Shown: positions 28,684-37,297, numbered from the stretch's first letter. The stretch is 64,000 nt of DNA from Rhodococcus erythropolis NBRC 15567 (GCF_001552595.1 NZ_BCRM01000003.1:1-64000); one strand, 5' to 3'. The notes: generated by a model from the letters alone, not told the origin. Program-made: numbers and translations.

Positions 28684-29331
28684 ATGAGTTTGCAAGCTCT
28701 GGGAATTACCAGCGGTTACCACCGGAACCGACCGGTGCTCGAGAACGTCTCGCTCGAAATTCCGCCGGGAAGGCTGATCGGCCTGACCGGGCCTTCTGGC
28801 ACCGGAAAATCAACACTTGCAAGGATTCTCGCCTCGTTGGATGCACCGTGGTCAGGTGAGGTGCGAATCGACGGATCACCCGTCGTGGGTACCAAATTCT
28901 CGGTACCCGCGACACTGCGCGGGACGGTGTCCATGCTGTTTCAGTCACCTCGCGCATCGACCGACCCTCGGCAGACGCTCGCCTCGATCATCGGTCAACC
29001 CGGCGATATTGCCGGTAGGACAATCGATGTGGTCGCACTGGCAGCAGAAGTGGGCCTCACTCCCGATCTCTTGTCCCGTAGACCCCACCAGGTGAGCGAC
29101 GGCCAACTGCAGCGCGCCTGTCTAGCGAGATCGCTGGCGCAACAACCGAAATACCTCATCTGTGACGAAGCGACGGCGATGCTCGACGCCGCCACGACGG
29201 CCGCGCTCATTCGGTTGATCGAGAGTCGCGCCACCGAAACCGGCGTCGGCGTATTACTCATCAGCCATGATCGCGAATTGCTCGGCGCCTGCTGCGACGT
29301 GGTCCACGACCTCGACGGCATTCGCGCTTAG
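28684..29331 (+). CDS. ABC transporter ATPase, DppF/OppF type, short
   Basis: A 215-residue ATPase, 1 bp after the DppD-type stop. ATG 28684 is chosen over an upstream frame inside the previous gene. Walker A is GPSGTGKST, Walker B YLICDEAT and the H-loop SHDREL. The signature motif reads VSDGQLQR instead of LSGGQ, so one of the two composite ATP sites may be degenerate. It lacks the usual C-terminal oligopeptide extension (family length is often about 260-330). The operon ends here, just before an IS remnant; there is no sign that the IS truncated it. Confidence 0.9.
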   Translation: MSLQALGITSGYHRNRPVLENVSLEIPPGRLIGLTGPSGTGKSTLARILASLDAPWSGEVRIDGSPVVGTKFSVPATLRGTVSMLFQSPRASTDPRQTLASIIGQPGDIAGRTIDVVALAAEVGLTPDLLSRRPHQVSDGQLQRACLARSLAQQPKYLICDEATAMLDAATTAALIRLIESRATETGVGVLLISHDRELLGACCDVVHDLDGIRA

Positions 29332-29590
29332 AGCGTGTTGCCAATCCTGATCCGGTAGTTCACGGGCGAGTGTTTATGCGTTTTGCGTGATGCGATTTCG
29401 GATGAGGCGTGGGAGGTGATCGGTCCGTTGCTCCCGAAGGTGAAGGCGACCGGTCAACCGCCCGTAGATCGGCGCACGGTGTTCGAACCGACTGCGTGGC
29501 GGTTCCGGACGGGAGCGCGCTCCACCGACTCTCCTGCAACACTCGCAACTCTGCCTGGGATCTTCCTTGCCGCCTGCACCAACGAGGCGC
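29332..29590 (+). pseudogene. Remnant of an IS5-family (DUF4096-type) transposase
   Basis: From about 29383 a frame reads MRDAISDEAWEVIGPLLPKV and then PPVDRRTVFEPTAWRFRTGA, the conserved N-terminus of IS5-family transposases. It then loses similarity: about 35 bp appear inserted before CCTGGGATCTTCC, which resembles the PWRDLP segment that should follow. No DDE catalytic core is present. The 50 bp before the frame (from GAGCGTGTTG) may be the old IS end. It is a dead fragment between the ABC importer operon and accessory genes. Confidence 0.75.
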
Positions 29591-29896
29591 TTACTGATCA
29601 AACGGCGCCGTGAACGACACTGGTTTGCCGGTGGCGCGCGCGTACGCGATCTCTCGGCGCATGGACTCGCCAATGTATCCGCGTGGGTTGACGACCAGCA
29701 CCCGATCAGCCAGGTCGATCTTGCGCAGGTGAAGCGCGTCGAGCAGCGTTTTCTGCTCGACAGAGATCGCCTCGTCTGCTTCGCCCGGCGCGACGACGAT
29801 CACGCCTGCGAACGTCAGGTCGCGGTTCGCCTCCCGCATCTCTTCAGCGAATCGCACAGAGCCGCAAATACAGACAATCTCAGGTCGATCAGGCAC
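29591..29896 (-). CDS. Small nucleoside 2-deoxyribosyltransferase-like protein
   Basis: A 101-residue protein with a short Rossmann-like core: N-terminal IVCICGSVRFAEEMREANRD, central DLADRVLVVNPRGYIGESMR and the helix REIAYARATGKPV. These resemble the nucleoside 2-deoxyribosyltransferase/DUF4406 fold often found in phages and accessory regions. GTG 29896 is the start, with a GAGAGAA about 7 bp upstream. It lies between an IS remnant and an SOS-boxed gene. Function is not established; a nucleotide-hydrolase or nucleotide-sensing role is only a fold-based guess. Confidence 0.72.
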   Translation of the reverse strand: MPDRPEIVCICGSVRFAEEMREANRDLTFAGVIVVAPGEADEAISVEQKTLLDALHLRKIDLADRVLVVNPRGYIGESMRREIAYARATGKPVSFTAPFDQ

Positions 29897-29987
29897 GCTT
29901 CATTCTCTCATCGACCCGAGGACGCACGGCCATACCAGTCTCATCTGCCACCTCGAGCAACACACCCCAGCCCAACAAAATTGACGC

Positions 29988-30015
29988 TTGACTCGAACGC
30001 GTGTTCGAGTATTGT
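29988..30015 (+). promoter_or_regulatory. Promoter with LexA (SOS) box in its spacer
   Basis: TCGAACGCGTGTTCGA (29993-30008) is a perfect palindrome matching the mycobacterial/actinobacterial LexA box TCGAAC-N4-GTTCGA. It fills the spacer between a -35-like TTGACT (29988-29993) and a -10-like TATTGT (30010-30015), 16 bp apart. LexA bound here would block RNA polymerase, so the downstream DUF222-HNH gene should be DNA-damage inducible. Confidence 0.8.
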
Positions 30016-30039
30016 TTTGGGTGGGGATCGGGGGATTCA

Positions 30040-31344
30040 ATGAGTGTCTATCTGTCGGAAGTGGTTTCGGGTTCTGCGGTGGGGTTGCGCGGACGCCTGT
30101 GGCAGCTGTCTGCTTCTGAGTTGCGTGCTGCCGCTATCGAGGCGAGTGCGGAGATTCTTCGTCTCGAGGCTGTGCGGGTGGCGGTGGTGGACGAACTCTC
30201 GATGCGTCTTGATGATCAGGTGATTGCCAGCCGCGGGGTGGGTTGCTGGTTGGCGGCGAACACGATGCTGCAGGTTCGGGACGGGAAGAAGATCGCCGCC
30301 CTCGGTGCAGCGCTACGCCCGTTTCCGGCAGTGGCGGCCCGATTCGATGACGGGGACTGCTCCTTCGATCATGCCGTGTTGATCGTGGCGTTCTGCGAAT
30401 CACCACCAAAGGGCATGCCTGACGAAGCGCTACCGAGGTGCATCGATTTATTGTTGGCTGCCGCTTCCGGAGTGGAGGCGACGACCACGAAGGTGCGGAG
30501 TGTTATCGCGACCTTGGAGCGAATCTTCGAGTCCGATGAGATTCCACCCGCCGAGGATGTGGATCGGAACGAGTTGCGGATCGCGTCGACATTGAACGGT
30601 CGGGTGGTGGTGCGCGGGGATTTCGACGCTCTCACCGGCGAAATGTTGTTGTCGGCGTTGTCGAATCTGACGATGCCCACCCCGGCACCGGATGGAACCC
30701 CGGATTCTCGGTCGGCGGCGAAACGCACGGCGGATGGGTTCACCGAACTGATCCGCCGCTATCTGGACTGCGCGAAGACCGGTACGGATGGTGGTCAGCG
30801 TCCGCACGTGAACGTGCACATCAACGCCCGCGACCTCGCTGAGCATCGGGACTGCGCAGCCGCACCCGCTACTTCTGGTAGTGGAGTGGCTGTGTCGGAT
30901 CTTGATGTCGGGCACATGCCCTGGCTGGGGCCACTGTCCGTCTCGCAGACGAGACTCCTCGGCTGCGATTGTTTCCTCTCCACCGTACTGCTCGACGACC
31001 ACGGCGCACCGCTCGATGCGAAACCCGGAAAGCGATTAGTGTCCGCCGAACAGCGAGTGGCGCTGATCGCCCGAGACAAAGGCTGCGCCTTCCCCGGCTG
31101 CACATGTGTACCGGCCTGGACCGACGCACACCACATCCGGCACTGGGCCAACGGCGGCCCGACCGTGATGAACAACCTTGTCCTACTGTGCCGTTCACAT
31201 CACCGGCTGATGCACCGGAAATCGGGTTTCGTCGGAAAATGGGAAATCCGCATCGGCGTCGACAACAAGCCCTGGTTCATCCCACCACCGTCGATCGACC
31301 CGCAGCAGCACCCGCGGCCGGCGAACACCACCTTCAAAACCTGA
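30040..31344 (+). CDS. DUF222/HNH endonuclease-domain protein (13E12 repeat family type)
   Basis: A 434-residue protein. ATG 30040 is chosen for its GGGGGA RBS 5-7 bp upstream; the frame is open from 30001 inside the promoter. The N-terminal two thirds are DUF222 (GLRGRLWQLSASELRAAAIE, then helical). The C-terminal HNH domain has GCAFPGCTCVPAWTDAHHIR and NNLVLLCRSHHRLMH, with the His-Asn-His nuclease residues and CxxC-like metal ligands. Members of this family are abundant in Mycobacterium and Rhodococcus, and their function is unclear. A perfect SOS box in the promoter suggests a role in damage response or mobile-element biology. Confidence 0.9.
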   Translation: MSVYLSEVVSGSAVGLRGRLWQLSASELRAAAIEASAEILRLEAVRVAVVDELSMRLDDQVIASRGVGCWLAANTMLQVRDGKKIAALGAALRPFPAVAARFDDGDCSFDHAVLIVAFCESPPKGMPDEALPRCIDLLLAAASGVEATTTKVRSVIATLERIFESDEIPPAEDVDRNELRIASTLNGRVVVRGDFDALTGEMLLSALSNLTMPTPAPDGTPDSRSAAKRTADGFTELIRRYLDCAKTGTDGGQRPHVNVHINARDLAEHRDCAAAPATSGSGVAVSDLDVGHMPWLGPLSVSQTRLLGCDCFLSTVLLDDHGAPLDAKPGKRLVSAEQRVALIARDKGCAFPGCTCVPAWTDAHHIRHWANGGPTVMNNLVLLCRSHHRLMHRKSGFVGKWEIRIGVDNKPWFIPPPSIDPQQHPRPANTTFKT

Positions 31345-31370
31345 GGACGAACCTCAGACATACAACTTCA

Positions 31371-31415
31371 CGCCAGGTCCGCATCGGGGGGAGCACCTCC
31401 GATGCGGACCTGGCG
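31371..31415. terminator. Bidirectional hairpin terminator
   Basis: A 17-bp perfect inverted repeat (31371-31387 with 31399-31415) between the convergent DUF222-HNH and glycosyltransferase genes; no clear U-tract. Confidence 0.75.
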
Positions 31416-31429
31416 TGCGTTCATGTTGG

Positions 31430-33580
31430 TCAGCCCCCAACCGTCAAGTCGTAGAGGGTTACTCCGTCCACCGTTGTGGCGGTGAAGTTTTCGGTCACCC
31501 ACGTCGAGATGGCGGTAGCGGTGCCTTCGGCGTTCATACCGCCACCCATCCCACCGCCGGCGATGAAGAAGTGAATCTTGCCCTCTGACACGTACTGCTG
31601 GAACTGCGCGAGTGTCGGGGACGGATCACTCCCGTTGAACCCTCCGATAGCCATGACCGGTGACTGCGTCGCAAGCTGATAACCCGATGCGCTGTTGGAC
31701 CCGATTGCCGCGGCTACCCACGTGAACTGGTCGGAGTTCTCTTCGAGTGTGGACACGACCGCGGCTCCCGGTGTGCTGCCCTGAAGCAAACCACCGGCTG
31801 CGCCGCCGCCCATTGCACCCCGCGTTCCGTCGGTGGTCGATGTGGTGGTACCCGGAGCTGTTGCACCACCGGGCATCTGACCCATTCCGGCAGGGGGCGT
31901 TCCCGGCGTTCCGGTCCCTGCCCCGTCAGTCCGACGGTTACCGCCGTCAGCCATGCCGCCAAATCCTCCGAATCCTCCGCGGCCACCGCCCGGCCCGCCC
32001 ATTCCACCTTCGACGCTCGGTCCGGCCGAAACTATGGAACCGGTATGCGGAGTGTTGATCGTGTCGATCGCGTACGCAGTCGGACCCGCCAGGCCGGTGA
32101 AGATCGCCGCGAGGATCACTGCCACAGCCAATCGACCTCGCGTCGCTGCCGGAATCAGCACTGCCACGGCAGTGACGATGCCGACGACCAGAATCGCCCA
32201 GCGAAGCCACGGTACGAACGAAGGCGAGCGTCCGAGCAGTACCCACGCCATCGCGACGGTTGCCGCCAACGACACCGCCAGAACGAGGCGAACCCAGAGG
32301 ACGTCACGATGACGCCAAGCGAATACGGATCCTGAACCGATCAGTGCGGCGATCGCCGGCGCCAGCGCAACGGTGTAGTAAGCGTGGAAGATTCCCGCCA
32401 TGAAACTGAAGGTCAGACCGGTCACCAACAGCCACAGTCCCCAGACGATGAATGACGCGCGCTGTGTGTCAGCGCGGGGAGCCCTGCCTCGCAGCACGAT
32501 TCCAGCCACCAGAAGTATCAGTGCAGCAGGAATCAACCAGGCAATCTGTCCGCCCTGGGCAGATTCGAACAGTCGGGTAATGCCGGTACTCCCCCACATG
32601 CCGCCACCGGCGCCACCACCTGGTGCCATGCCTCCCGCTGCCATACCGCCTGCGGCCTCGCCCATTCCGGGGAAGCCTCCCGCAGCAGCACCGGCCGCAG
32701 CATCACCAGCACCGCGCATTCCGCCGCCGCCGACGCTTCCGGTCTCGTTGCCGCTCAAGCGTCCGAGCCCGTTGTAGCCGAGCGTCAGTTCGAGAATCGA
32801 ATTGTTCTGCGAACCACCGATCCACGGACGCGAGTCGGCCGGCCACAGTTCGACGATTGCCAACCACCATCCGGCGGAGACGATCAGTCCGCCCAGCGCC
32901 GCGAACAGTTGGAGTACGCGCTTACCCAGTTTCGGCGGTCCGGCGATCAGATAGGTGAGCGCCAGCGGTGGAACTACCAACATGACCTGCAATTGCTTTG
33001 TCAGGAAACCGAATCCGCAGAAGATACCGACCAACACCAGCCAGCGGGTGCGACCGTCCTGCACGGCGCGCATCATCGCCCACACTGCTGCGATCATCAG
33101 GAGCACCAGCAGGGCATCCGGGTTGTTGAACCGGAACATCAGCGCCGCTACGGGTGTGAGCGCAAGTACCAAGCCGGCGAGGAGGCCGGCGGCCGCACCG
33201 AAATACCGTCGAACCGTTCCCCACAACAGCGCAACCGATCCGACCCCGAGGAGTGCCTGCGGCACCAACATCGCCCAGGAATTGAGTCCGAAGATGCGAA
33301 CCGACAGCGACATCAACCACAGGGACATCGGCGGCTTGTCGACGGTGATCGAGTTGGCAGCATCCGAGGAACCGAAGAAGAAGGCCTTCCACGACACCGA
33401 ACCTGCCTGTACTGCAGCAGCATAGAACGAGTTGGCCCATCCGGACGCGCCCAGGCCCCAGATGTAGGCGACTCCGGTGCCCACCAACAACACTCCGAGC
33501 CCCCAAGGTTCCCAGCGCACCTGACGCTGCGGTTCCGGCGCCGGCAGCGGCGCGGCGAGTGTCTCTGCAGTGGCGGTCAT
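31430..33580 (-). CDS. Membrane glycosyltransferase, GT39/ArnT-like
   Basis: A 716-residue polytopic transferase that uses a lipid-linked sugar donor and acts on the outer face of the membrane. I start it at ATG 33580 (MTATAETLAAPLPAPEP), which overlaps the stop of the upstream GT2 gene (ATGA); the open frame beyond is its overlap. The N-terminal catalytic region has the TVDKPPMSLWLMSLSVRI loop typical of GT39/ArnT enzymes, followed by about ten helices. Two long Gly/Met/Ala-rich low-complexity stretches interrupt it, one between membrane helices and one in the C-terminal extracytoplasmic part. Its GT2 partner probably makes the polyprenyl-phosphate sugar. The acceptor is unknown. Confidence 0.88.
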   Translation of the reverse strand: MTATAETLAAPLPAPEPQRQVRWEPWGLGVLLVGTGVAYIWGLGASGWANSFYAAAVQAGSVSWKAFFFGSSDAANSITVDKPPMSLWLMSLSVRIFGLNSWAMLVPQALLGVGSVALLWGTVRRYFGAAAGLLAGLVLALTPVAALMFRFNNPDALLVLLMIAAVWAMMRAVQDGRTRWLVLVGIFCGFGFLTKQLQVMLVVPPLALTYLIAGPPKLGKRVLQLFAALGGLIVSAGWWLAIVELWPADSRPWIGGSQNNSILELTLGYNGLGRLSGNETGSVGGGGMRGAGDAAAGAAAGGFPGMGEAAGGMAAGGMAPGGGAGGGMWGSTGITRLFESAQGGQIAWLIPAALILLVAGIVLRGRAPRADTQRASFIVWGLWLLVTGLTFSFMAGIFHAYYTVALAPAIAALIGSGSVFAWRHRDVLWVRLVLAVSLAATVAMAWVLLGRSPSFVPWLRWAILVVGIVTAVAVLIPAATRGRLAVAVILAAIFTGLAGPTAYAIDTINTPHTGSIVSAGPSVEGGMGGPGGGRGGFGGFGGMADGGNRRTDGAGTGTPGTPPAGMGQMPGGATAPGTTTSTTDGTRGAMGGGAAGGLLQGSTPGAAVVSTLEENSDQFTWVAAAIGSNSASGYQLATQSPVMAIGGFNGSDPSPTLAQFQQYVSEGKIHFFIAGGGMGGGMNAEGTATAISTWVTENFTATTVDGVTLYDLTVGG

Positions 33581-34818
33581 CGATTGGCTCCTACGGATTG
33601 TGCAGTGCGAAAAACCCAGCGCAGCGCGACGAATCGGCTCACTGTGGCAACAAGATTGGCAATGACGAGTACGGCAAGCTCCACGTGCTTGGACGCGTCG
33701 GGCGCCATGACGTCGAGAACGAACAACGATCCGCTGGTGAGCAGTAGACCGAACCCGAACACGAGCAGGCCCTGCATCTGGTGACGGGCGGATCCTTCCG
33801 ACCCGCGGATCCCGAAGGTGAAGGCTCGATTGGCGGCGGTGTTGAATACCGCGGTCACCAGCAATGCGACGGCGTTGGCCCACTGCGCCCCCATCACCGA
33901 GTGCAGTGCGAGGTAGAGCAGCGCGTACGCGAGCGTCGAAATGACTCCCACCACGGCAAAGCGCGAGAGCTGCCCGACCATTCCTCGAGGGACTCCGGGA
34001 ACCAGTGGTTCACGTCCGAAACTCGCCCTGAGCTCAGCCAAGGGAAGGGAACCGGTCGACAGTGCTCGCCCGACGCGGACCACACCTTTGAGGTCGGCAA
34101 CTGCGGTGGCAATGATGTCCACCCGACTGTCCGGATCGTCCACCCAGTCGACGGGGACCTCGTGAATCCGCATGCCCGCTCGCTCGGCCAGCACGAGCAA
34201 TTCGGTATCGAAGAACCACCCGGTGTCCTCCACCAGCGGAAGTAGTTGCCGCGCAACATCGACTCGCATGGCTTTGAATCCGCACTGAGCGTCGGAGAAG
34301 CGAGCATGCAGTGCGCTTCGGAGGATGAGGTTGTAGCTACGTGAGATGAACTCGCGTTTGGGGCCGCGTACCACGCGCGACGAACGTGCCAACCGGGAAC
34401 CGATGGCGATGTCCGAGTGGCCGGAGAGCAGCGGAGCAATCAACGGCATCAGGGCATTGAGATCGGTGGAGAGGTCGACGTCCATGTACGCGACCACGTC
34501 GGCATCGGAGTCGCTCCACACCTGCCGCAGTGCTCGACCACGGCCCTTCGCATCCAGGTGGACGACCCGGACGTCGTCGAATTCTTCGGCGAGGGAACGT
34601 GCGAGTGCCAACGTGCCGTCGACACTGGCGTTGTCCGCGATGGTAATTCGTGCAGAGAATGGCACCTGTGTGCGTAAATGCCGGCGCAGGCGCCGCACGC
34701 ACATCTCCAGGCCGGCCTCTTCGTTGTATACCGGGACGACCACGTCCAGCACTACAGTCGTCGCGGAAAGCTCCCCTGCGTCCGTGCTGCCCGCGGTCTG
34801 CATGGCTTCTGTCGTCAT
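33577..34818 (-). CDS. GT2 glycosyltransferase fused to a GtrA-like membrane domain
   Basis: A 413-residue protein. ATG 34818 has AGGA 4-5 bp upstream and precedes the domain; the frame continues to 34881 without similarity. Residues about 25-250 are a dolichol-phosphate mannose synthase-like GT2 domain: VVVPVYNEEAGLEMCVRRLR, the DxD region DVVAYMDVDLSTDL and FKAMRVDVARQLLP. The C-terminal 130 residues form a four-helix GtrA-like domain (GQLSRFAVVGVISTLAYALL). It probably attaches a sugar to polyprenyl phosphate and helps flip it for the overlapping GT39-type enzyme. Confidence 0.9.
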   Translation of the reverse strand: MTTEAMQTAGSTDAGELSATTVVLDVVVPVYNEEAGLEMCVRRLRRHLRTQVPFSARITIADNASVDGTLALARSLAEEFDDVRVVHLDAKGRGRALRQVWSDSDADVVAYMDVDLSTDLNALMPLIAPLLSGHSDIAIGSRLARSSRVVRGPKREFISRSYNLILRSALHARFSDAQCGFKAMRVDVARQLLPLVEDTGWFFDTELLVLAERAGMRIHEVPVDWVDDPDSRVDIIATAVADLKGVVRVGRALSTGSLPLAELRASFGREPLVPGVPRGMVGQLSRFAVVGVISTLAYALLYLALHSVMGAQWANAVALLVTAVFNTAANRAFTFGIRGSEGSARHQMQGLLVFGFGLLLTSGSLFVLDVMAPDASKHVELAVLVIANLVATVSRFVALRWVFRTAQSVGANR

Positions 34819-34905
34819 GCGTCCTAGATTTGTCGGGCCGGCTCCGACGAACCTGCGTCCAGCCTGGGAGTTTCCTGGCAACCGGACGCGGGCTAATCTC
34901 GTGGT

Positions 34906-35334
34906 ATGCCTTCAGTCTTCAGCGCCATCATCAACGGAGATCTACCAGGACGTTTCGTGTGGGAGGACGACGACGTTGTCGCGTTCCTGACCATCGCGCC
35001 GGTAACGCAGGGCCACGTACTCGTGGTACCGCGAGCCGAGGTCGATCAGTGGCAGGACGTGGATCCTGAACTCTTTGCCAAGGTCACCGCGGTTGCCCGC
35101 ACCCTGGGTCAGGCTGTGAGGAAGGCGTTCGACGCGCCTCGGGCGGGCCTCCTCGTCGCAGGTCTGGAAGTTCCGCATCTTCACGTTCACGTCTTCCCCG
35201 CATACGACATGGGGAACTTCGACATCAGTGGCGCCGATACTTCGCCGTCACCCGAATCTCTCGACGAGGCGCAGACCAAACTCAAGTCGGCGCTACGCGA
35301 CCTCGGCTTCGAGTCAACTGTCTCGACTCGTTGA
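34906..35334 (+). CDS. HIT family protein
   Basis: A 142-residue histidine-triad protein with active site [11 protein letters not shown] and N-terminal [17 protein letters not shown]. It lacks the CxxC of the HIT protein at 3869-4282 and belongs to a different subgroup. It is divergent from the GT2 gene and followed by a GC-rich hairpin. The substrate is unknown; nucleotide phosphoramidate hydrolysis is the usual activity. Confidence 0.9.
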   Translation: MPSVFSAIINGDLPGRFVWEDDDVVAFLTIAPVTQGHVLVVPRAEVDQWQDVDPELFAKVTAVARTLGQAVRKAFDAPRAGLLVAGLEVPHLHVHVFPAYDMGNFDISGADTSPSPESLDEAQTKLKSALRDLGFESTVSTR

Positions 35335-35380
35335 TCGCGTACCTTCGACCGAATTTCGCTGGCCGATAACTGGACTCCCC

Positions 35381-35407
35381 GCCGCAGCCTCCAACGGAGG
35401 TTGCGGC
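35381..35407 (+). terminator. Hairpin after the HIT gene
   Basis: A 12-bp stem with one G-T mismatch (35381-35392 with 35396-35407) and an AAC loop, 47 bp past the HIT stop; no U-tract. The rest of 35335-35572 holds only the promoter region of the TetR gene. Confidence 0.55.
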
Positions 35408-35572
35408 GGTCGCATTTGTCACTCCTACCGACCGTGACCTGCGATTGCACACCGAACAGTCCGTTTCGCGCTGTCGCGCGAGCACGAGATTCGCTGCTAC
35501 CGTGGGGCGCTGGTCCGGGACCTAGGGCCCTAAAACTGGTTCACGTGTTAACAGTCGGAGGACAAGGGAGCA

Positions 35573-36208
35573 ATGCAGGAACGTGCCAAGATCAGTCGCC
35601 GACAGATTCTTCAAGGCGCTGCTGATCGGTTCGAAGTCACGGGGTACGGCAGCACGAGCATGAATGACATCGTGTCCGCGGCGCAGATGACCAAGGGCGC
35701 GGTCTATTTCCACTTCTCGTCCAAAGACGAATTGGCTCAGGCGGTCATCGAAGAACAGCACCAGATGTCGATCACTGCCTTCACCGCAGTTGCAGCCACG
35801 GGCGCACCGGCACTGGAGCAGCTCGTCATGGTGTGCCACGAGATGGGCCGCCAACTCGTCGCGGACCCGATTGTTCGTGCGGGAGTCCGACTTACCCTCG
35901 AATTGGCCTCTGCCGACGGTTCGCAAGGCCCGTACGTCGTGTGGATCCGCGAGCTTCGAAAACTGGCCGAGGCCGCGAAGCTCGAAGGCGATATCCGCGA
36001 CGACGTGGAGCCGGAATCGGTGGGTCGCGTGGCGATCTCGGCATTCACCGGCGTTCAACTGGTTTCGAACGTGCTCACCAGACGAAGCGATTTGAACGAC
36101 CGTATCGACGAATTGTTCACCATCCTGTTGGCAGGCGTGGTCTCGGACAAGCGTCGGACCGACGTCGCCGAACTGGTCGGACGTCGCCTCGAAACTTATG
36201 CGTCCTGA
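35573..36208 (+). CDS. TetR family regulator, ScbR/gamma-butyrolactone-receptor-like
   Basis: A 211-residue TetR regulator. The HTH is RRQILQGAADRFEVTGYGST followed by MNDIVSAAQMTKGAVYFHF and SSKDELAQAVIEEQ. The sequence of this region, with KGAVYFHFSSKDELA, resembles the ScbR/ArpA autoregulator receptors of Streptomyces more than the AcrR type. No gamma-butyrolactone synthase (AfsA-type) gene is near, and many actinobacterial ScbR-like proteins do not bind butyrolactones, so the ligand is open. The start ATG follows GGAGGACAAGGGAG. A 14-bp duplication begins right after the stop codon. Confidence 0.85.
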   Translation: MQERAKISRRQILQGAADRFEVTGYGSTSMNDIVSAAQMTKGAVYFHFSSKDELAQAVIEEQHQMSITAFTAVAATGAPALEQLVMVCHEMGRQLVADPIVRAGVRLTLELASADGSQGPYVVWIRELRKLAEAAKLEGDIRDDVEPESVGRVAISAFTGVQLVSNVLTRRSDLNDRIDELFTILLAGVVSDKRRTDVAELVGRRLETYAS

Positions 36209-36239
36209 CCCCCGGAACACCCCTGCCCCCGGAACACCC
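36209..36239. repeat. 14-bp direct repeat after the TetR gene
   Basis: CCCCCGGAACACCC occurs at 36209-36222 and again at 36226-36239, a 17-bp period that starts on the base after the TetR stop codon. It is probably a slippage duplication. Confidence 0.8.
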
Positions 36240-36381
36240 TGACAATCGGTTGATTCGGCGTATCAGCACCGAACCGTGCGCCAACCTTCGTCGATTCGTA
36301 CAAGACCCCCCGGCGTCGACTCACTATCGTCAGATCCACGAATAACCCAGATATACGGATACCGACGAAAGGGCTTCTCGA

Positions 36382-37278
36382 ATGACCGAAACCGCCACGT
36401 ACGTTGAGAGCGCACAGCAGGAGATCGCTGCTGTACTCGCCGAAGCGAAGACCGATGCGTTCGTCCACGCACGCGACATCGATTCCGGCGAAGAGTTCGG
36501 CTACGGCGCTGACGAAGGTGTCATCCTCGCCTCCGTTTTCAAGATTCCTGTCGTACTGCAGTACGCCCGTGAAGTTGCGGCCGGAACCCTCGATCCGACC
36601 GAGCACGCCACGGTGACCGCCGAGTTCCGCTCCGGCGGCATCGGTATCGGCGGCTGCGCCGACGACGTCACCGCAAGCTGGCGAGACCTCGCTCTGCTCA
36701 TGATGAGCTTCAGCGACAACGCCGCCACGGATTTCCTGTACGAACGCCTCGGACTCGACAACATCGTCGCAACGCTGCGCGGGCTCGGTTTGGAGAAGAC
36801 CAACTTGGTCCGTGACTGCCGTGGTCTGTTCAAATCGGTCTACGACGACCTCGGTGTCGACAAGGGCACCTTGCTGGAAATGCCGCCCATCGAAATTCTT
36901 CGGACAATTTCCGTCATGGATCCGGCCCGCTCCAACTCCAGCACTCCTCGTGAGATCACAATGTTGCTGGCTGCAATCTGGAGGGACGAAGCCGGCCCCG
37001 CATCAGCCTGTGAAGAAGTCCGAACCATCATGAGCAAGCAGGTCTGGCCGCACCGCCTTTCGTCCGGGTTCCCCGACGAGGTCACTGTCGCCGCCAAGAC
37101 CGGAACGCTGGGATTGGTACGAAACGAAGCCGGCGTCGTGGCGTACCCGGACGGCAAGCGTTACGCCGTCGGTGTCTTCACCAAGTCCCACGAGCTCACC
37201 CACCGCGCCCCGAAGATCGACGCCTCCATCGGAACCGTCGGCCGCATCGCTGTCGAAGCACTTCGCAACAACAGCTGA
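36382..37278 (+). CDS. Class A beta-lactamase-like serine hydrolase, no signal peptide
   Basis: A 298-residue protein of the class A beta-lactamase fold with S51-V-F-K54, S111-D-N113 and K239-T-G241. The N-terminus (MTETATYVESAQQEIAAVLA) has no signal peptide or lipobox, so it should stay in the cytoplasm, unlike resistance beta-lactamases. It may be a hydrolase of peptides or esters rather than a resistance enzyme. The RBS AAGGG lies 9 bp upstream of the ATG. It is followed by a strong terminator and is convergent with the PucR regulator. Beta-lactam hydrolysis is not excluded. Confidence 0.87.
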   Translation: MTETATYVESAQQEIAAVLAEAKTDAFVHARDIDSGEEFGYGADEGVILASVFKIPVVLQYAREVAAGTLDPTEHATVTAEFRSGGIGIGGCADDVTASWRDLALLMMSFSDNAATDFLYERLGLDNIVATLRGLGLEKTNLVRDCRGLFKSVYDDLGVDKGTLLEMPPIEILRTISVMDPARSNSSTPREITMLLAAIWRDEAGPASACEEVRTIMSKQVWPHRLSSGFPDEVTVAAKTGTLGLVRNEAGVVAYPDGKRYAVGVFTKSHELTHRAPKIDASIGTVGRIAVEALRNNS

Positions 37279-37297
37279 TCTGAACCCACTGACGAAG

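Noticed and set aside
29332-29590. Intact insertion sequence
   Set aside because: Only the transposase N-terminus remains; no catalytic core and no matching second inverted repeat were found.
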